In this document: positions 27,321 to 36,257 of the stretch, piece by piece
Position numbering within the stretch: the stretch's first letter is position 1
Layout of the letters: each line of letters begins with the position of its first letter
NCBI GenBank assembly: GCA_039565995.1
Contig: CP154795.1
Coordinates: forward strand, 496,001 to 560,000
Reading direction: 5' to 3'
Source: Propionibacteriaceae bacterium ZF39
GTDB taxonomy: Bacteria; Actinomycetota; Actinomycetes; Propionibacteriales; Propionibacteriaceae
Length of the DNA stretch: 64,000 bases
Made by a program: the position numbers and the translations under genes
Notes under the pieces: generated by a model
Databases searched by the model: none
What the model was told of the DNA's origin: nothing
Seen by the model: only the letters and a program-made list of their open reading frames with translations

Positions 27321-28754
27321 GGCTCATCACAATCCAGGGTGTAGGGGTTGTTTGAGTTCGTTGGCGCGTCGGTGAGTGGATAGGGGTCGAGGTCTCCCGA
27401 AGATGAAGGTTCTCACACGCCTCATCGGGAAGACCTCGACATGTCTGACGTTACCTTCACCGCCCCGGATCTGACCACGTTCACGGGCCTGGACGAGCTC
27501 GGTTTGGAGGTCACTGGCCAGTGGCTGGAGCCGGAGCGGGCGGTGCTGGCGTGTCGGGTGGTCGAGCCGGATGAGTGGTGCCGTCGCTGCGGTTGTCAGG
27601 GCATCCCCCGTGACACGGTCACCCGGCGGTTGGCCCACGAGCCGTTCGGGTGGCGCCCCACGACGTTGCTGGTCACGATCCGTCGCTACCGGTGCACCGG
27701 CTGCGGCCACGTGTGGCGCCAAGACACCACCAAGGCCGCCGCACCGCGGGCGAAGATCTCTCGCAGCGGGCTGAGATGGGCGCTGGTCGGCCTCGTCTGC
27801 CAGCACCTCTCGATGGCGCGGATCGCGGAGGGGCTGGCGGTGTCGTGGAACACCGCGAACGACGCCGTCCTGGCCGAAGGCCGCCAGCAGCTGATCGACG
27901 ATCCGCACCGCCTCGACGGCGTCCGCGTGGTCGGCGTCGACGAGCACTGCTGGCGCCACACCCGCCGCGGGGACAAGTTCGTCACGGTCATCATCGATCT
28001 CACCCCGGTCCGTGACGGCACCGGGGCGGCGCGGCTGCTCGACATGATCGACGGACGATCGAAGCAGGCGTTCAAGACGTGGCTGGCCGACCGGGACCAG
28101 GCCTGGCGCGACGCGATCGAGGTGGTGGCCATGGATGGCTTCAGCGGTTTCAAGACCGCCACCACCGAAGAACTCCCCGACGCCACCACGGTGATGGATC
28201 CCTTTCATGTCGTGCGGTTGGCGGGAGAGGCGCTGGACCAGTGCCGGCGCCGGGTCCAGCAGCGGCTGCACGGTCGCCGCGGCCGCAAGAACGATCCGCT
28301 GTATCGGGCCCGACGCACGCTGCACACCGGAGCCGATCTGCTCACCGATCGACAGCAGACCCGGCTCGAGGCGCTGTTCGCGGGCGATGAGCATGTCGAG
28401 GTCGAGGCCACCTGGGGGATCTATCAACGGATGATCGCCGCCTACCGAGAGCCCGATCGCGCGAAGGGTCGGGTGCTGATGCAGCAGCTGATCGACAGCA
28501 TCAGCGCTGGTGTTCCGGGCGCCCTGACCGAGGTCATCAGCTTGGGCCGGACACTGAAGAAGCGAGCCGAGGACGTGCTCGCCTACTTCGCTTGGCCCGG
28601 CACCTCCAACGGACCCACTGAAGCGCTGAATGGTCGCTTGGAGCATCTGCGCGGACTGGCCCTGGGGTTCCGCAATCTCACCCACTACATCGCCCGAGCC
28701 CTTCTGGAAACCGGAGGATTCAGGCCACGACTACACCCTGGATTGTGATGAGCC
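27321..28754 (+). mobile_element. ISL3-family insertion sequence, complete (1434 bp)
   Basis: The ends are perfect 24-bp inverted repeats (27321-27344 and 28731-28754, beginning ggctcatcacaatccagg) flanked by the 8-bp direct repeat ggattggc. The single gene is an intact ISL3 transposase whose stop lies inside the right repeat. Perfect ends, perfect target duplication and an open transposase frame indicate a potentially active, recent arrival. It sits in hsdM, in the opposite orientation. Confidence 0.95.
27441..28748 (+). CDS. ISL3-family transposase
   Basis: Encodes 435 residues. An N-terminal zinc finger shows C-x2-C pairs (EWCRRCGC and YRCTGCGHVW, about 45-90), followed by a helix-turn-helix region and the DDE catalytic domain. 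VVGVDEHCWRH carries the first Asp, VAMDGFSGFK the second, and the C-terminal SNGPTEALNGRLEHLRGLALGFRN region the ISL3-typical glutamate. The length is normal for the family. It cuts and joins the element's 24-bp ends. Confidence 0.95.
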   Translation: MSDVTFTAPDLTTFTGLDELGLEVTGQWLEPERAVLACRVVEPDEWCRRCGCQGIPRDTVTRRLAHEPFGWRPTTLLVTIRRYRCTGCGHVWRQDTTKAAAPRAKISRSGLRWALVGLVCQHLSMARIAEGLAVSWNTANDAVLAEGRQQLIDDPHRLDGVRVVGVDEHCWRHTRRGDKFVTVIIDLTPVRDGTGAARLLDMIDGRSKQAFKTWLADRDQAWRDAIEVVAMDGFSGFKTATTEELPDATTVMDPFHVVRLAGEALDQCRRRVQQRLHGRRGRKNDPLYRARRTLHTGADLLTDRQQTRLEALFAGDEHVEVEATWGIYQRMIAAYREPDRAKGRVLMQQLIDSISAGVPGALTEVISLGRTLKKRAEDVLAYFAWPGTSNGPTEALNGRLEHLRGLALGFRNLTHYIARALLETGGFRPRLHPGL

Positions 28755-28762
28755 GGATTGGC
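28755..28762. repeat. Right 8-bp target-site duplication of the ISL3 element
   Basis: ggattggc, identical to 27313-27320. In hsdM this is the DNA coding NP of the NPPF motif, read from the minus strand. Confidence 0.92.
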
Positions 28763-29633
28763 CAGCACGAGCGTGTAGGTCTCCGTCTCGCCGCTGGCTC
28801 CCTGGGAAAGGGAGTCCCGATAGCGGATATCGGGGGATTCGATGCCATGGAGCAGCATGTTCATGCTGCCGATGCGCAGCATGGTGGAGTCGAAGTCATA
28901 CCCATGAAACATCGAGTGGTGGAAGTGCTGGCGCTGGCCAGCGTCGGTGAGAGCAGTGGGGTGGTGTTGGCGTACATATTCGCTCGCTGTGACCAGGAAT
29001 CCGGCCGTCCCGCACGCGGGATCACAGATCTCGTCGGCTGGTGTCGGTGCCATCATCGCCACCATCAGTTCGATGATGTGCCGAGGCGTCCGGAACTGAC
29101 CATTCGTGCCGGCGGTGGCGATCTTGGACAGCATGTATTCATACAGATCGCCGTTGGTGTCCCGGTCGACCAGATCAATACCGTCGAGCATGTCGACGAC
29201 CCGGGAGAGCAGCGCCGCCGTCGGGATGGTGAAGCGTGCGTCCTTCATATGCCCGGCATAGGTCGAGCCATCCCCACCCAGTTCACGCAGGAAGGGGAAC
29301 ACCTCGTCGGCGACGGTGGCGTACATTATCCTCCGCAGACTGATTCTTGAGCCGCGACCACCGGAGGTGCTGCTTCTCGGGGAGGAAGACAGGGCTATCG
29401 ATGATCCCGGTGCGCCGCGCCTTCTTCTCGGCCAGCGTCTGCAGCTCATCCAGGCGGCGAATGAAGAGGAGATAGGTGATCTGCTCGATCACCTCCAGTG
29501 GATTCGAGATTCCGCCCGACCAGAAGGCGTCCCAGACCCGGTCAATCTTGCTGCGCAGTTCCCCCGTAATCACCCTTGGCACTGTAGTGCTGAACACGTT
29601 GTCGGTGGCCCGTCCCGGGAGAAGGATGGGCAT

Positions 29634-30164
29634 GTGGTCGAGTTCGTCCTGTTTTCGTTGCCGACGCTGATCTATCTGCTGGTAGGCCGCAGGGACGCGG
29701 CGGCCCGGCCGACGATGGGGCTGGTGGCCTCCGCTCGCCAGGGGTGGCTGCTGGCCGTGGTGTTGATCGTCGTGTCGCTCGGCATCGGCTGGGTGACGAC
29801 GATGGCCGTGCCGCCGGAGATCCTGCACGGCCCTGGCACAACAGGTCGGATCACCGGCGTGGTAGCCGGGCTGAGCGTGGCCCTGCGAGCTGTCGGCGAA
29901 GAGGTGTTCTTCCGCGGGTTCGTGCAGGGATTGGTGGCCAAGCGGTGGGGGCCCGTGGCCGGGGTCGTCGTGCAGGGTGTGGCCTTCCTCATTCCGCACC
30001 TTCCGCTGATCGCGATCAGCACGGCTCTGGTGCCGCTCGTCGCGGGGCAGTTCGTGATCGGTCTCCTGCTTGGCTGGCTGCGCCATCGGGCACGCAGCAT
30101 TGCCCCCGGGGCCGTTGCTCACGCGGTCGTGAACGTGGTTGTCGCTCTCGGTGTTCTGGCCTGA
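29634..30164 (+). CDS. CPBP-family intramembrane metalloprotease
   Basis: Encodes 176 residues from the GTG at 29634, which has GGAGAAGG upstream. It is highly hydrophobic with about five membrane helices. The CPBP (Rce1/CAAX protease-like) motifs are present: VGEEVFFRGFVQG (E-E-x-x-x-R), a second motif His in FLIPHLPL, and a third in PGAVAHAVVNV. The substrate is unknown. It is divergent from hsdM, so the restriction operon promoter probably lies at 29574-29633. Confidence 0.85.
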   Translation: MVEFVLFSLPTLIYLLVGRRDAAARPTMGLVASARQGWLLAVVLIVVSLGIGWVTTMAVPPEILHGPGTTGRITGVVAGLSVALRAVGEEVFFRGFVQGLVAKRWGPVAGVVVQGVAFLIPHLPLIAISTALVPLVAGQFVIGLLLGWLRHRARSIAPGAVAHAVVNVVVALGVLA

Positions 30165-30272
30165 TCGCAGCAAGGTGGTGGGCCGGAAATAGGCCCGGAA
30201 TGTTTTTGCCGGAACCGGAATTGAACGGTCAGGGCGCCGAAAAATGTCAGAGGTCGCGAGTGGACTTGGGGC

Positions 30273-31613
30273 ATGGAGAACAGCAGCGCGACCGGGTGGG
30301 GCGAGGCGATCAGCGTGATCACCGCGCTGATCTCGGGCGCGCTCGCGGAGCCGGATCTGGGCTTGCTGACCGACCGGGCGGTGCTGGATCTGGTGTCGGC
30401 AACAGACAAGGCGGTGGGCCTGGTCGAGGCCGCGCGGGCGGTGGCGATCCGGGCCATGGTCGAGCGGTCCGCCGCGGAGAACGAGGCGAAGGCGAACCCG
30501 GCTGAATACCTCCATCAGGGATTGGGTCACACGCTGGCCAAGTGTCGGCTGATTGTGAAGGACGCCGTGCGCAGGGGAGGGTACGCCGACCTCACCGCTG
30601 CCGAAGCCACCGGGGCTGTGTCGGGTGAACAAGGATCGGCGATTGCGTACGCGTTGGGCCAGCTGCCCGATGATCTCGGCACGGAGGTGCTCAGTCGGTG
30701 CGAGGCGTCGTTGGTTGAGCTTGCCGGCACTCTGGATCCGGGCGAACTGATCGTGGCGGGCTGGCGGGTCCTCGAACATGAGGCGCCGGAGCGGGCCGAA
30801 GAGATCGAGGCCGACCGGCTGGCCCGGGAAGAGGAACGCGCCCGGAAAAACCGGGGCCTGTCCCTGTCGGATGACGGACACGGCACGATGCATATCAAGG
30901 GTCAGATCCCGACCGCGGATGGTGAGGAGCTCGCGGCGATCCTGAACGCGCATGCCGAGTCGGCGTGGAAACGGCAGGTCGATGACGAGGGGGTCGAGCA
31001 GGCTCCGCGGGACAAGAAACTCCTGCTCGCCGATGCGTTGATGGACATGGTCCGCGCGCACCAGGCCCACCGAGAGGCCCCTACCCATGGTGGGGACCGA
31101 CCCCGGGTGAATGTGCACCTGAAGCTGGAGGATCTGGTCGGCGGGCTCGGTCACATCGCGCTGAACTCTGGGCGCCCGATCACCGCCCTCGAGGCCCGCC
31201 GGTTGGCGTGTGATTGCGACCTGATCCCGATGGTCCTCGACGCGCTCGGGATCCCGCTGGATGTGGGTCGGACGGAGCGCCTGGTGAATCCCCATCTCCG
31301 GGCGGCACTGGTCGCGCGGGATGGTGGGTGTGTGTTCCCGGGCTGCGATCGGGGCCCGGCGGAGTGTGAAGCGCACCATCTACACCCGTGGTGGGCCGGC
31401 GGCGTCACCAGCCTGGAGAACCTGGTGCTTCTGTGCCCGCGGCATCACCGCAAGTGCGAACCCGGCCGCGGCAACACGTGGGACGACGATGATCCGGATC
31501 TTTGGCATGTCCGACTCGGCCGCGATCGACTCCCCGAGATCACCCCACCCCGCGGCTGGGACCCCGACCGCAAACCGATCCGCCACACCCGATTCGGAAT
31601 TCTCCGCAGATGA
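30273..31613 (+). CDS. DUF222 / HNH endonuclease protein (13E12 repeat family)
   Basis: Encodes 446 residues. The N-terminal DUF222 region (about 20-330) includes TADGEELAAILNAHAES and ADALMDMVRAH. A C-terminal HNH nuclease follows: CVFPGCDRGPAECEAHHLHP then WWAGGVTSLENLVLLCPRHH, with the Cys pairs and the His-Asn-His set. Many actinobacterial genomes carry tens of copies of this family; a mobile or homing origin is suspected, and the function is not settled. The reading frame is intact and no intron-like flanking structure is visible. Confidence 0.9.
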   Translation: MENSSATGWGEAISVITALISGALAEPDLGLLTDRAVLDLVSATDKAVGLVEAARAVAIRAMVERSAAENEAKANPAEYLHQGLGHTLAKCRLIVKDAVRRGGYADLTAAEATGAVSGEQGSAIAYALGQLPDDLGTEVLSRCEASLVELAGTLDPGELIVAGWRVLEHEAPERAEEIEADRLAREEERARKNRGLSLSDDGHGTMHIKGQIPTADGEELAAILNAHAESAWKRQVDDEGVEQAPRDKKLLLADALMDMVRAHQAHREAPTHGGDRPRVNVHLKLEDLVGGLGHIALNSGRPITALEARRLACDCDLIPMVLDALGIPLDVGRTERLVNPHLRAALVARDGGCVFPGCDRGPAECEAHHLHPWWAGGVTSLENLVLLCPRHHRKCEPGRGNTWDDDDPDLWHVRLGRDRLPEITPPRGWDPDRKPIRHTRFGILRR

Positions 31614-31769
31614 AGTCGGCGGGCTTCCTGGAGTGCGGGGATGCGGGACAGGTCTGCGCAGTGGATGAACCGATCGATGGGCCAGGGCGGATGCTTCGGG
31701 CCCGGGTCGACATGTTCAGATGGAGTTGTGGCTTGCCGAAGGGCCGGCCTCGAAGGGGAGGGGCGCGTC

Positions 31770-32525
31770 ATGAAGATCGCAGTGCTGGGCGGAACCGGGG
31801 AGATGGGCTCGCGGGTGGTCGCAAACCTGACCGAGCGTGGCCACGAGGTGGTGGCCGCGTCCCGGGCGAACGGGGTCGACGTGCTGACCGGTGAAGGTCT
31901 CGACGAAGCCCTCGCGGGCGTACACACCGTCGTCGACTGTCTCAACACCCGCACCGTTTCCAAGCGCAGAGCCGTGGACTTCTTGACCACGTGCGCGCGC
32001 AACAGCATCGAGGCGGCCCGGCGCCAGGAAGTGCGGCGCGCGGTGGTGTTGTCGATCCTCAACGTCGTGAAGCCGGAGGTGCGGGCCGGGCTTGGCTACT
32101 ACGCGGGCAAGGCGGCCCAGGAGGAGGCGTACGCCTGGTCGGGCCTCCCTGCGACCATCGTCTCGACCACGGCCTGGTTCACCCTCGCCGAGCAGTTCCT
32201 CACCCAGGCGCGGGTCGGACCGTTCGCGTTCGTGCCCACGATGATGCTGCGCCCCGTCCATCCGGACGCCGCAGCCGTCGCCCTGGCAGATGCCGCCGAG
32301 ACCCGACCCGCGGAGGACCGCGTACGCCTCTGGGGCCCGGAGGAAATCCGTGCCGACCTCATGGCCCGCGACCTGGCTCGAGCGACGGGCCAGAAAGCCC
32401 GCGTGGTCGGCGTACCCTTCCCGAACTCGCGGTTCCGCAACGGTGCCCTCCTCCCGGACGGAGACGGCATCGAGGACGACCGACGCTTCGCCGACTGGCT
32501 GGAGGAGCAGAAAGCAGTGCGCTGA
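31770..32525 (+). CDS. NAD(P)H-binding SDR-like protein
   Basis: Encodes 251 residues beginning MKIAVLGGTGEMGSRVVANL, the glycine-rich nucleotide-binding motif of atypical short-chain dehydrogenases. The downstream YYAGKAAQEEAYAWSGLPATIV resembles NmrA/NAD-binding-10 proteins that sense or use NADPH. The start is the ATG at 31770, preceded by AAGGGGAGG. The substrate is unknown. It lies 40 bases ahead of the dienelactone hydrolase-family gene. Confidence 0.85.
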   Translation: MKIAVLGGTGEMGSRVVANLTERGHEVVAASRANGVDVLTGEGLDEALAGVHTVVDCLNTRTVSKRRAVDFLTTCARNSIEAARRQEVRRAVVLSILNVVKPEVRAGLGYYAGKAAQEEAYAWSGLPATIVSTTAWFTLAEQFLTQARVGPFAFVPTMMLRPVHPDAAAVALADAAETRPAEDRVRLWGPEEIRADLMARDLARATGQKARVVGVPFPNSRFRNGALLPDGDGIEDDRRFADWLEEQKAVR

Positions 32526-32565
32526 GCCACCGACAAGGCGAGGACCGGGCCGATAGGGTCACCCC

Positions 32566-33276
32566 ATGGCGTACTCAACGACGAGCGTTCCCACTCCCGA
32601 CGTGGACATGCCCGCCCATCTCTGGCTGCCGGAGCAAGGAACCGGCCCGGGAATCGTCCTGCTCCAGGAGATCTTCGGCATCAGCGACTATGTGCGCCGA
32701 CGCGCACAGGATCTCGCTGACCTGGGCTATGTCGTGCTCGCGCCGGAGATCTATTGGCGCAGCGGCGATGTCGGCCCGTTCGGCTGGGATTCGATCGAAC
32801 AGGCCATCGGCAAAGTCACGGAGTTGGATTGGGCAGGCGCGGTGAACGACGGGGCAGCAGCGGTCGAACACCTGCGTGGGTGCAAAGAGGTCACCGGCGG
32901 GACCGGGATCGTCGGATTCTGCTTCGGCGGCGGGCTCGGGTTCAACGTGGCCGCGCAGCTGGAGGCCGATGGCCAGGGCGCGGATGCTCTGGTCGCGTTC
33001 TATGGATCAGCCCTGCGGGACCTCATCGACCACCTGACCGTCACTGCCCCGAGCCTGCATCACTTCGGGCTGTCGGATCAATACATCGACGCGACAGAGG
33101 TACGCCGCCTCGAGTCGGTTCTCACCGAGCAGTCCGCCACCACGTTCCATACCTATGAGGGCGCCGACCACGCGTTCGACAACCCCGACGGCCCGCTGCA
33201 CCACCCGGAGGCGTCGGCGCTCGCCTGGCAACGAACCGTCGATTGGCTTGCCGAGCACCTGCCGCTCGGAAACTGA
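32566..33276 (+). CDS. Dienelactone hydrolase-family protein
   Basis: Encodes 236 residues with an alpha/beta hydrolase fold whose nucleophile is Cys, in GIVGFCFGGG. The catalytic Asp (GLSDQYID) and His (GADHAFDN) sit in the usual order, and the early LLQEIFGISDYVRRRAQDLA is a family signature. Family members open lactone rings in aromatic degradation, but many act on other esters; no degradation genes are nearby. The next gene starts three bases after its stop. Confidence 0.9.
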   Translation: MAYSTTSVPTPDVDMPAHLWLPEQGTGPGIVLLQEIFGISDYVRRRAQDLADLGYVVLAPEIYWRSGDVGPFGWDSIEQAIGKVTELDWAGAVNDGAAAVEHLRGCKEVTGGTGIVGFCFGGGLGFNVAAQLEADGQGADALVAFYGSALRDLIDHLTVTAPSLHHFGLSDQYIDATEVRRLESVLTEQSATTFHTYEGADHAFDNPDGPLHHPEASALAWQRTVDWLAEHLPLGN

Positions 33277-33279
33277 ACC

Positions 33280-34149
33280 GTGGGCATACCTTCCCGCGTC
33301 ACGGTCATCGGCCTCGGCGCCACCGGTCTGCCGATCGCGTCCCGCCTGGCTGACCGCGATTTCGCCGTGACCGGTGTCGAGATCAACCCGCACCGTCGCG
33401 CCACGGCGCTCGCCAACGGGCTGACCCTGGCCGAGCTGCCCGCCGCAGCCGACGCGGATGCCGTGATCCTGCAGGTCACCAACGCCGAGCAGGTCAGTGC
33501 GCTGCTGGCGGACGGTCTGGCCCAGTCGATGCCCGAGGGCTCGACGCTCCTCCTCATGTCAACAGTCGGACCCGAGCCCGCCCGCAGGTTCGCGGACCAG
33601 GCCACCGCGGCCGGGATCCCACTCGTCGATGTCCCGTTCACCGGCGGCATCGACCGGGCCAGGGCTGGGGAGCTGAACCTCTTCGCAGCGGGTGACCCGG
33701 CCGATCTCGAGAGGGTACGCCCGGTCCTCGCTGCGCTCGGGAACGCGGTCGAGTGCGGTTCGGAGGTTGGCGATGGCCAGAGCTTCAAGCTCGTGAACCA
33801 GCTGCTCACATCCGTGCACATCTGCGCCGCCGCCGAAGCCCTCGCTCTCGCCGAGGCGCTCGGGCTCGACCCCGCCAAGGCCTTCGACGCCGTTGTCGAC
33901 GGGGCCGGCCGGTCCTGGCTGCTCGCCGACCGCGGTCCCCGCATGCTCCAGGGCGACCACGCCCCGATGGTCTCGAGCCTGGCGATCTTCATCAAGGACT
34001 CGGCGCTGGTCGCCGAGGCCGCCGACCAGGCGGGACTGGATGCCCGACTGGTCACCGCCGCAGCCGAGATCTATGCCCGCGCTGCCGCACTCGGCTTGGC
34101 CGACGCAGACGACTCCCAGGTGATCCGGGCGTACCAGGAAGATCGCTGA
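33280..34149 (+). CDS. NAD(P)-dependent beta-hydroxyacid dehydrogenase
   Basis: Encodes 289 residues of the 3-hydroxyisobutyrate / tartronate-semialdehyde reductase family. Visible are the Rossmann VTVIGLGATGLPIASRLADR, the substrate-binding DVPFTGGIDRARAGELNLFA and the catalytic Lys in SFKLVNQLLTSVHI. The start is the GTG at 33280. The substrate is not clear. It probably forms an operon with the hydrolase in front. It ends two bases from the convergent hydrolase-fold gene. Confidence 0.88.
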   Translation: MGIPSRVTVIGLGATGLPIASRLADRDFAVTGVEINPHRRATALANGLTLAELPAAADADAVILQVTNAEQVSALLADGLAQSMPEGSTLLLMSTVGPEPARRFADQATAAGIPLVDVPFTGGIDRARAGELNLFAAGDPADLERVRPVLAALGNAVECGSEVGDGQSFKLVNQLLTSVHICAAAEALALAEALGLDPAKAFDAVVDGAGRSWLLADRGPRMLQGDHAPMVSSLAIFIKDSALVAEAADQAGLDARLVTAAAEIYARAAALGLADADDSQVIRAYQEDR

Positions 34150-34151
34150 GC

Positions 34152-34643
34152 CTATCGACCTCTCCTGAGGTCCTGCGCAAGGGCGAGGATCCGGCCGTCG
34201 AACTGATGCCCTCCTCGATCGTGCTCGTGGACGACTGCCGACGGCAGGCGGCGTGCGTTGAGGGCGAGATGGCTGAACGGGACCACCTCGTCGTCGCGGC
34301 AGTGGTGCAGGGACAGGTGCAGGTGAGACGAGGGAGCCAGCGCGTACTCGTCGATATCCCAGCCTTCCGGACTCCAGTCGGGCATCGCGAGCAACGCGGC
34401 AGGGGTGGGGCGTACGCCGGAGCTGAGAACGTGCACCAGAATCGTCGCCCCGAACGAGTGGGCGACCACGTGGGCCGGCCCCGGGTGTCTGAGCGCCTCC
34501 CGGACAGGCCTCGCCCACGCTGCCACGGACATGTCGTCGTCGGGCAGCTCGGGCATCTCCAGGCGTACGCCCAGCTCCGCGGCCAGGGCTTCGGCGAGCG
34601 GTCGGTCGTCTGAATAGCCGCCCGCACCGTGAATGAACAGCAA
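34152..34643 (-). CDS. Small alpha/beta hydrolase (RBBP9/YdeN-like)
   Basis: Encodes about 163 residues with the RBBP9/YdeN serine-hydrolase pattern: FIHGAGGYSDD at the N-terminus, nucleophile in AHSFGA, Asp in HCRDDEVVP and His in RGGHQF. The start is uncertain: no ATG or GTG lies upstream in frame after a stop, so a TTG at 34643 is the only usable codon, and a purine-rich AGGAG lies too far upstream for it. The substrate is unknown. Confidence 0.75.
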   Translation of the reverse strand: MLFIHGAGGYSDDRPLAEALAAELGVRLEMPELPDDDMSVAAWARPVREALRHPGPAHVVAHSFGATILVHVLSSGVRPTPAALLAMPDWSPEGWDIDEYALAPSSHLHLSLHHCRDDEVVPFSHLALNARRLPSAVVHEHDRGGHQFDGRILALAQDLRRGR

Positions 34644-34781
34644 CGGGTTCTGAGTTCGCTTACTCCTATTGACCCATCACGGGCGCGGAAGTCATCGCCG
34701 ACCCCGGAGTGGGTGAAGCCGGGCCGGAGGTGGGGGTAGCGTGAAGGGTGTAGACGCAGAGTCCCAGGAGAGAGGAATCCC

Positions 34782-35258
34782 ATGGAGATCAACGATCCGG
34801 GCCCCAAGCCCAACGCCTTCGACATCGAGAAGGGCACCGTCGAGAACGAGGCCTATCGCACGGTCGCGTGGACCGGCAAATATCTGCAGGTCACGCTCAT
34901 GTCCATCCCCGTCGGCGCGTCGATCGGGCTGGAGGCCCATCCCGAGACCGACCAGTTCCTGCGCCTGGAGCAGGGCAAGGGCCGCTGTGTCATGGGCCCG
35001 ACCGAGGACAATCTGGATTTCCAGCAGGACGTCGAGGACGACTGGTCGATCCAGGTCCCGGCCGGCGTGTGGCATGACGTGATCAACACCGGCGACGAGC
35101 CGATGCGGCTCTATGCGGTGTATGCCCCCGTCCACCACGCCCAGGGCATCGTCCAGGCCACCGCCGAGGACGCCGAGCGCGATGAGGAATCGGGCGCCGA
35201 CGAGCCGCCGAGCTGGACCGTCCAGCCGGGCACCGGCAAGGAAGACAAGCACGCCTGA
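34782..35258 (+). CDS. Cupin-domain protein
   Basis: Encodes 158 residues of the small single-cupin type. The metal-binding halves are SIGLEAHPETDQFLRLEQGKG (His, Glu) and VPAGVWHDVINTGDEPMRLY (His). The family includes phosphomannose isomerase-like and dioxygenase-like proteins; this one cannot be assigned further. AGGAGAGAGGA precedes the ATG. A strong bidirectional terminator follows. Confidence 0.88.
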   Translation: MEINDPGPKPNAFDIEKGTVENEAYRTVAWTGKYLQVTLMSIPVGASIGLEAHPETDQFLRLEQGKGRCVMGPTEDNLDFQQDVEDDWSIQVPAGVWHDVINTGDEPMRLYAVYAPVHHAQGIVQATAEDAERDEESGADEPPSWTVQPGTGKEDKHA

Positions 35259-35276
35259 GTTGCCCCTGCCGAAAGC

Positions 35277-35311
35277 AACGGGCCCCGTGGAAATCTTCCA
35301 CGGGGCCCGTT
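35277..35311. terminator. Bidirectional transcription terminator between cupin and pflA
   Basis: aacgggccccgtggaa (35277-35292) and ttccacggggcccgtt (35296-35311) are perfect 16-base reverse complements around a 3-base loop, lying between two genes that end toward each other (35258 and 35322). A very stable symmetrical stem there fits termination in both directions. A-rich and T-rich flanks are weak. Confidence 0.85.
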
Positions 35312-35321
35312 CGCGTCACAC

Positions 35322-36257
35322 TCAGAATGTCGTGAATCCGTGCGATCGGAAGATCGCCCGCGCAGCCTGGGCCTCTTCCGTCGAGGGCGGCTTCACGTCG
35401 TTGAGCTGATAGTCGAGCTCGATCTGCGACCACTTGTCGCGACCCATCTGGTGGAAAGGCAGCACCTCCACCCGCTGGACGACGCTCTTCCACTTGGAGA
35501 TGATCCGCGCGACGCGCTCGACGTTGTCGGGCGCATCGGTCCAGCCGGGCACGAGCACGAACCGGACCCAGATCTTCGTCCCGAGTCGCGCCAACCGGTC
35601 GCCGAAGTCGATGGTTGGTTGCAGCTCGCGACTGGTGACCCGCTTGTAGGTCACCTCGTCACCCGATTTCACGTCCAGCAGCACGAGGTCGACCTTCTGC
35701 AGGAACTCGTCGCTCGCCGCCGCCCCCAGATATCCGGAGGTGTCCAGCGCGGTGTGAATACCCTCCGCGTGGCACCATTCGATGACGTTGCGGATGAACG
35801 GCAGCTGCATCATCGCCTCGCCGCCCGTGAACGTCACGCCGCCACCGCTGGCCCGGAAGATCGAGCGATAGCGGCTGATCCGCTGCTTCGCCTGCTCGAG
35901 CGTCCGGATCGTGCCGAACCGCGCGAACATGGTGTCGGGGTTGTGGCAGAACACGCAGCGCAAGGGGCACCCGGAGAAGAAGATGCTCAACCGGGTGCCC
36001 GGTCCGTCGACGGCCGTGACCAGTTCCCACGAATGGACCTGCGCCGCGTGCCCGGTCCGCAGAGCCTCGAGTTCGTCGGCCCGGGCGTCGAACGGTGCCT
36101 CCTCGCCGGCGAGCGGCAGGAGGGTGATGTCGCCGCGGGGCTTGGGCTTCTCCTTCGAGTACGCCGGCCCCGCGGTCGCCGGATCAGCTGTCGTGGAAGG
36201 TTCGCTGGAGGATGTCAAGCTGCTGCTCCCGGGTGAGGCGCACGAAGTTGACGGCAT
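35322..36257 (-). CDS. pflA: Pyruvate formate-lyase activating enzyme
   Basis: Encodes up to 311 residues of a radical-SAM enzyme. [18 protein letters not shown] holds the three cysteines (C-x3-C-x2-C) for the iron-sulfur cluster, followed by FTGGEAMMQ. It uses SAM to make the glycyl radical on PflB. The core family similarity starts about 95 residues into the frame. The only conventional start is the ATG at 36257, which overlaps the end of pflB by 74 bases; a non-standard start near 36140, where AAGGAG occurs, is also possible. It follows pflB as expected. Confidence 0.9.
   Translation of the reverse strand: MPSTSCASPGSSSLTSSSEPSTTADPATAGPAYSKEKPKPRGDITLLPLAGEEAPFDARADELEALRTGHAAQVHSWELVTAVDGPGTRLSIFFSGCPLRCVFCHNPDTMFARFGTIRTLEQAKQRISRYRSIFRASGGGVTFTGGEAMMQLPFIRNVIEWCHAEGIHTALDTSGYLGAAASDEFLQKVDLVLLDVKSGDEVTYKRVTSRELQPTIDFGDRLARLGTKIWVRFVLVPGWTDAPDNVERVARIISKWKSVVQRVEVLPFHQMGRDKWSQIELDYQLNDVKPPSTEEAQAARAIFRSHGFTTF

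Larger units (their letters stand above)
26673..29573 (-). pseudogene. hsdM: Type I methyltransferase subunit, broken by an IS and a frameshift
   Basis: Three pieces make one HsdM, the N6-adenine methyltransferase subunit. From the GTG at 29573 the first (ITGELRSKIDRVWDAFWSGG to WSRLKNQSAED) covers the N-terminal helical domain. After one extra base at 29327 the second runs from MYATVADEVFPFLRELGG through the AdoMet motif DPACGTAGFL to VLANP, where the ISL3 element interrupts. The third resumes at PFAGSLDYESTSKEL and continues to 26673. Removing the IS and one 8-bp target copy restores NPPF, catalytic motif IV, in frame. As read, no active methyltransferase can be made. The stop overlaps hsdS. 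Confidence 0.92.
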
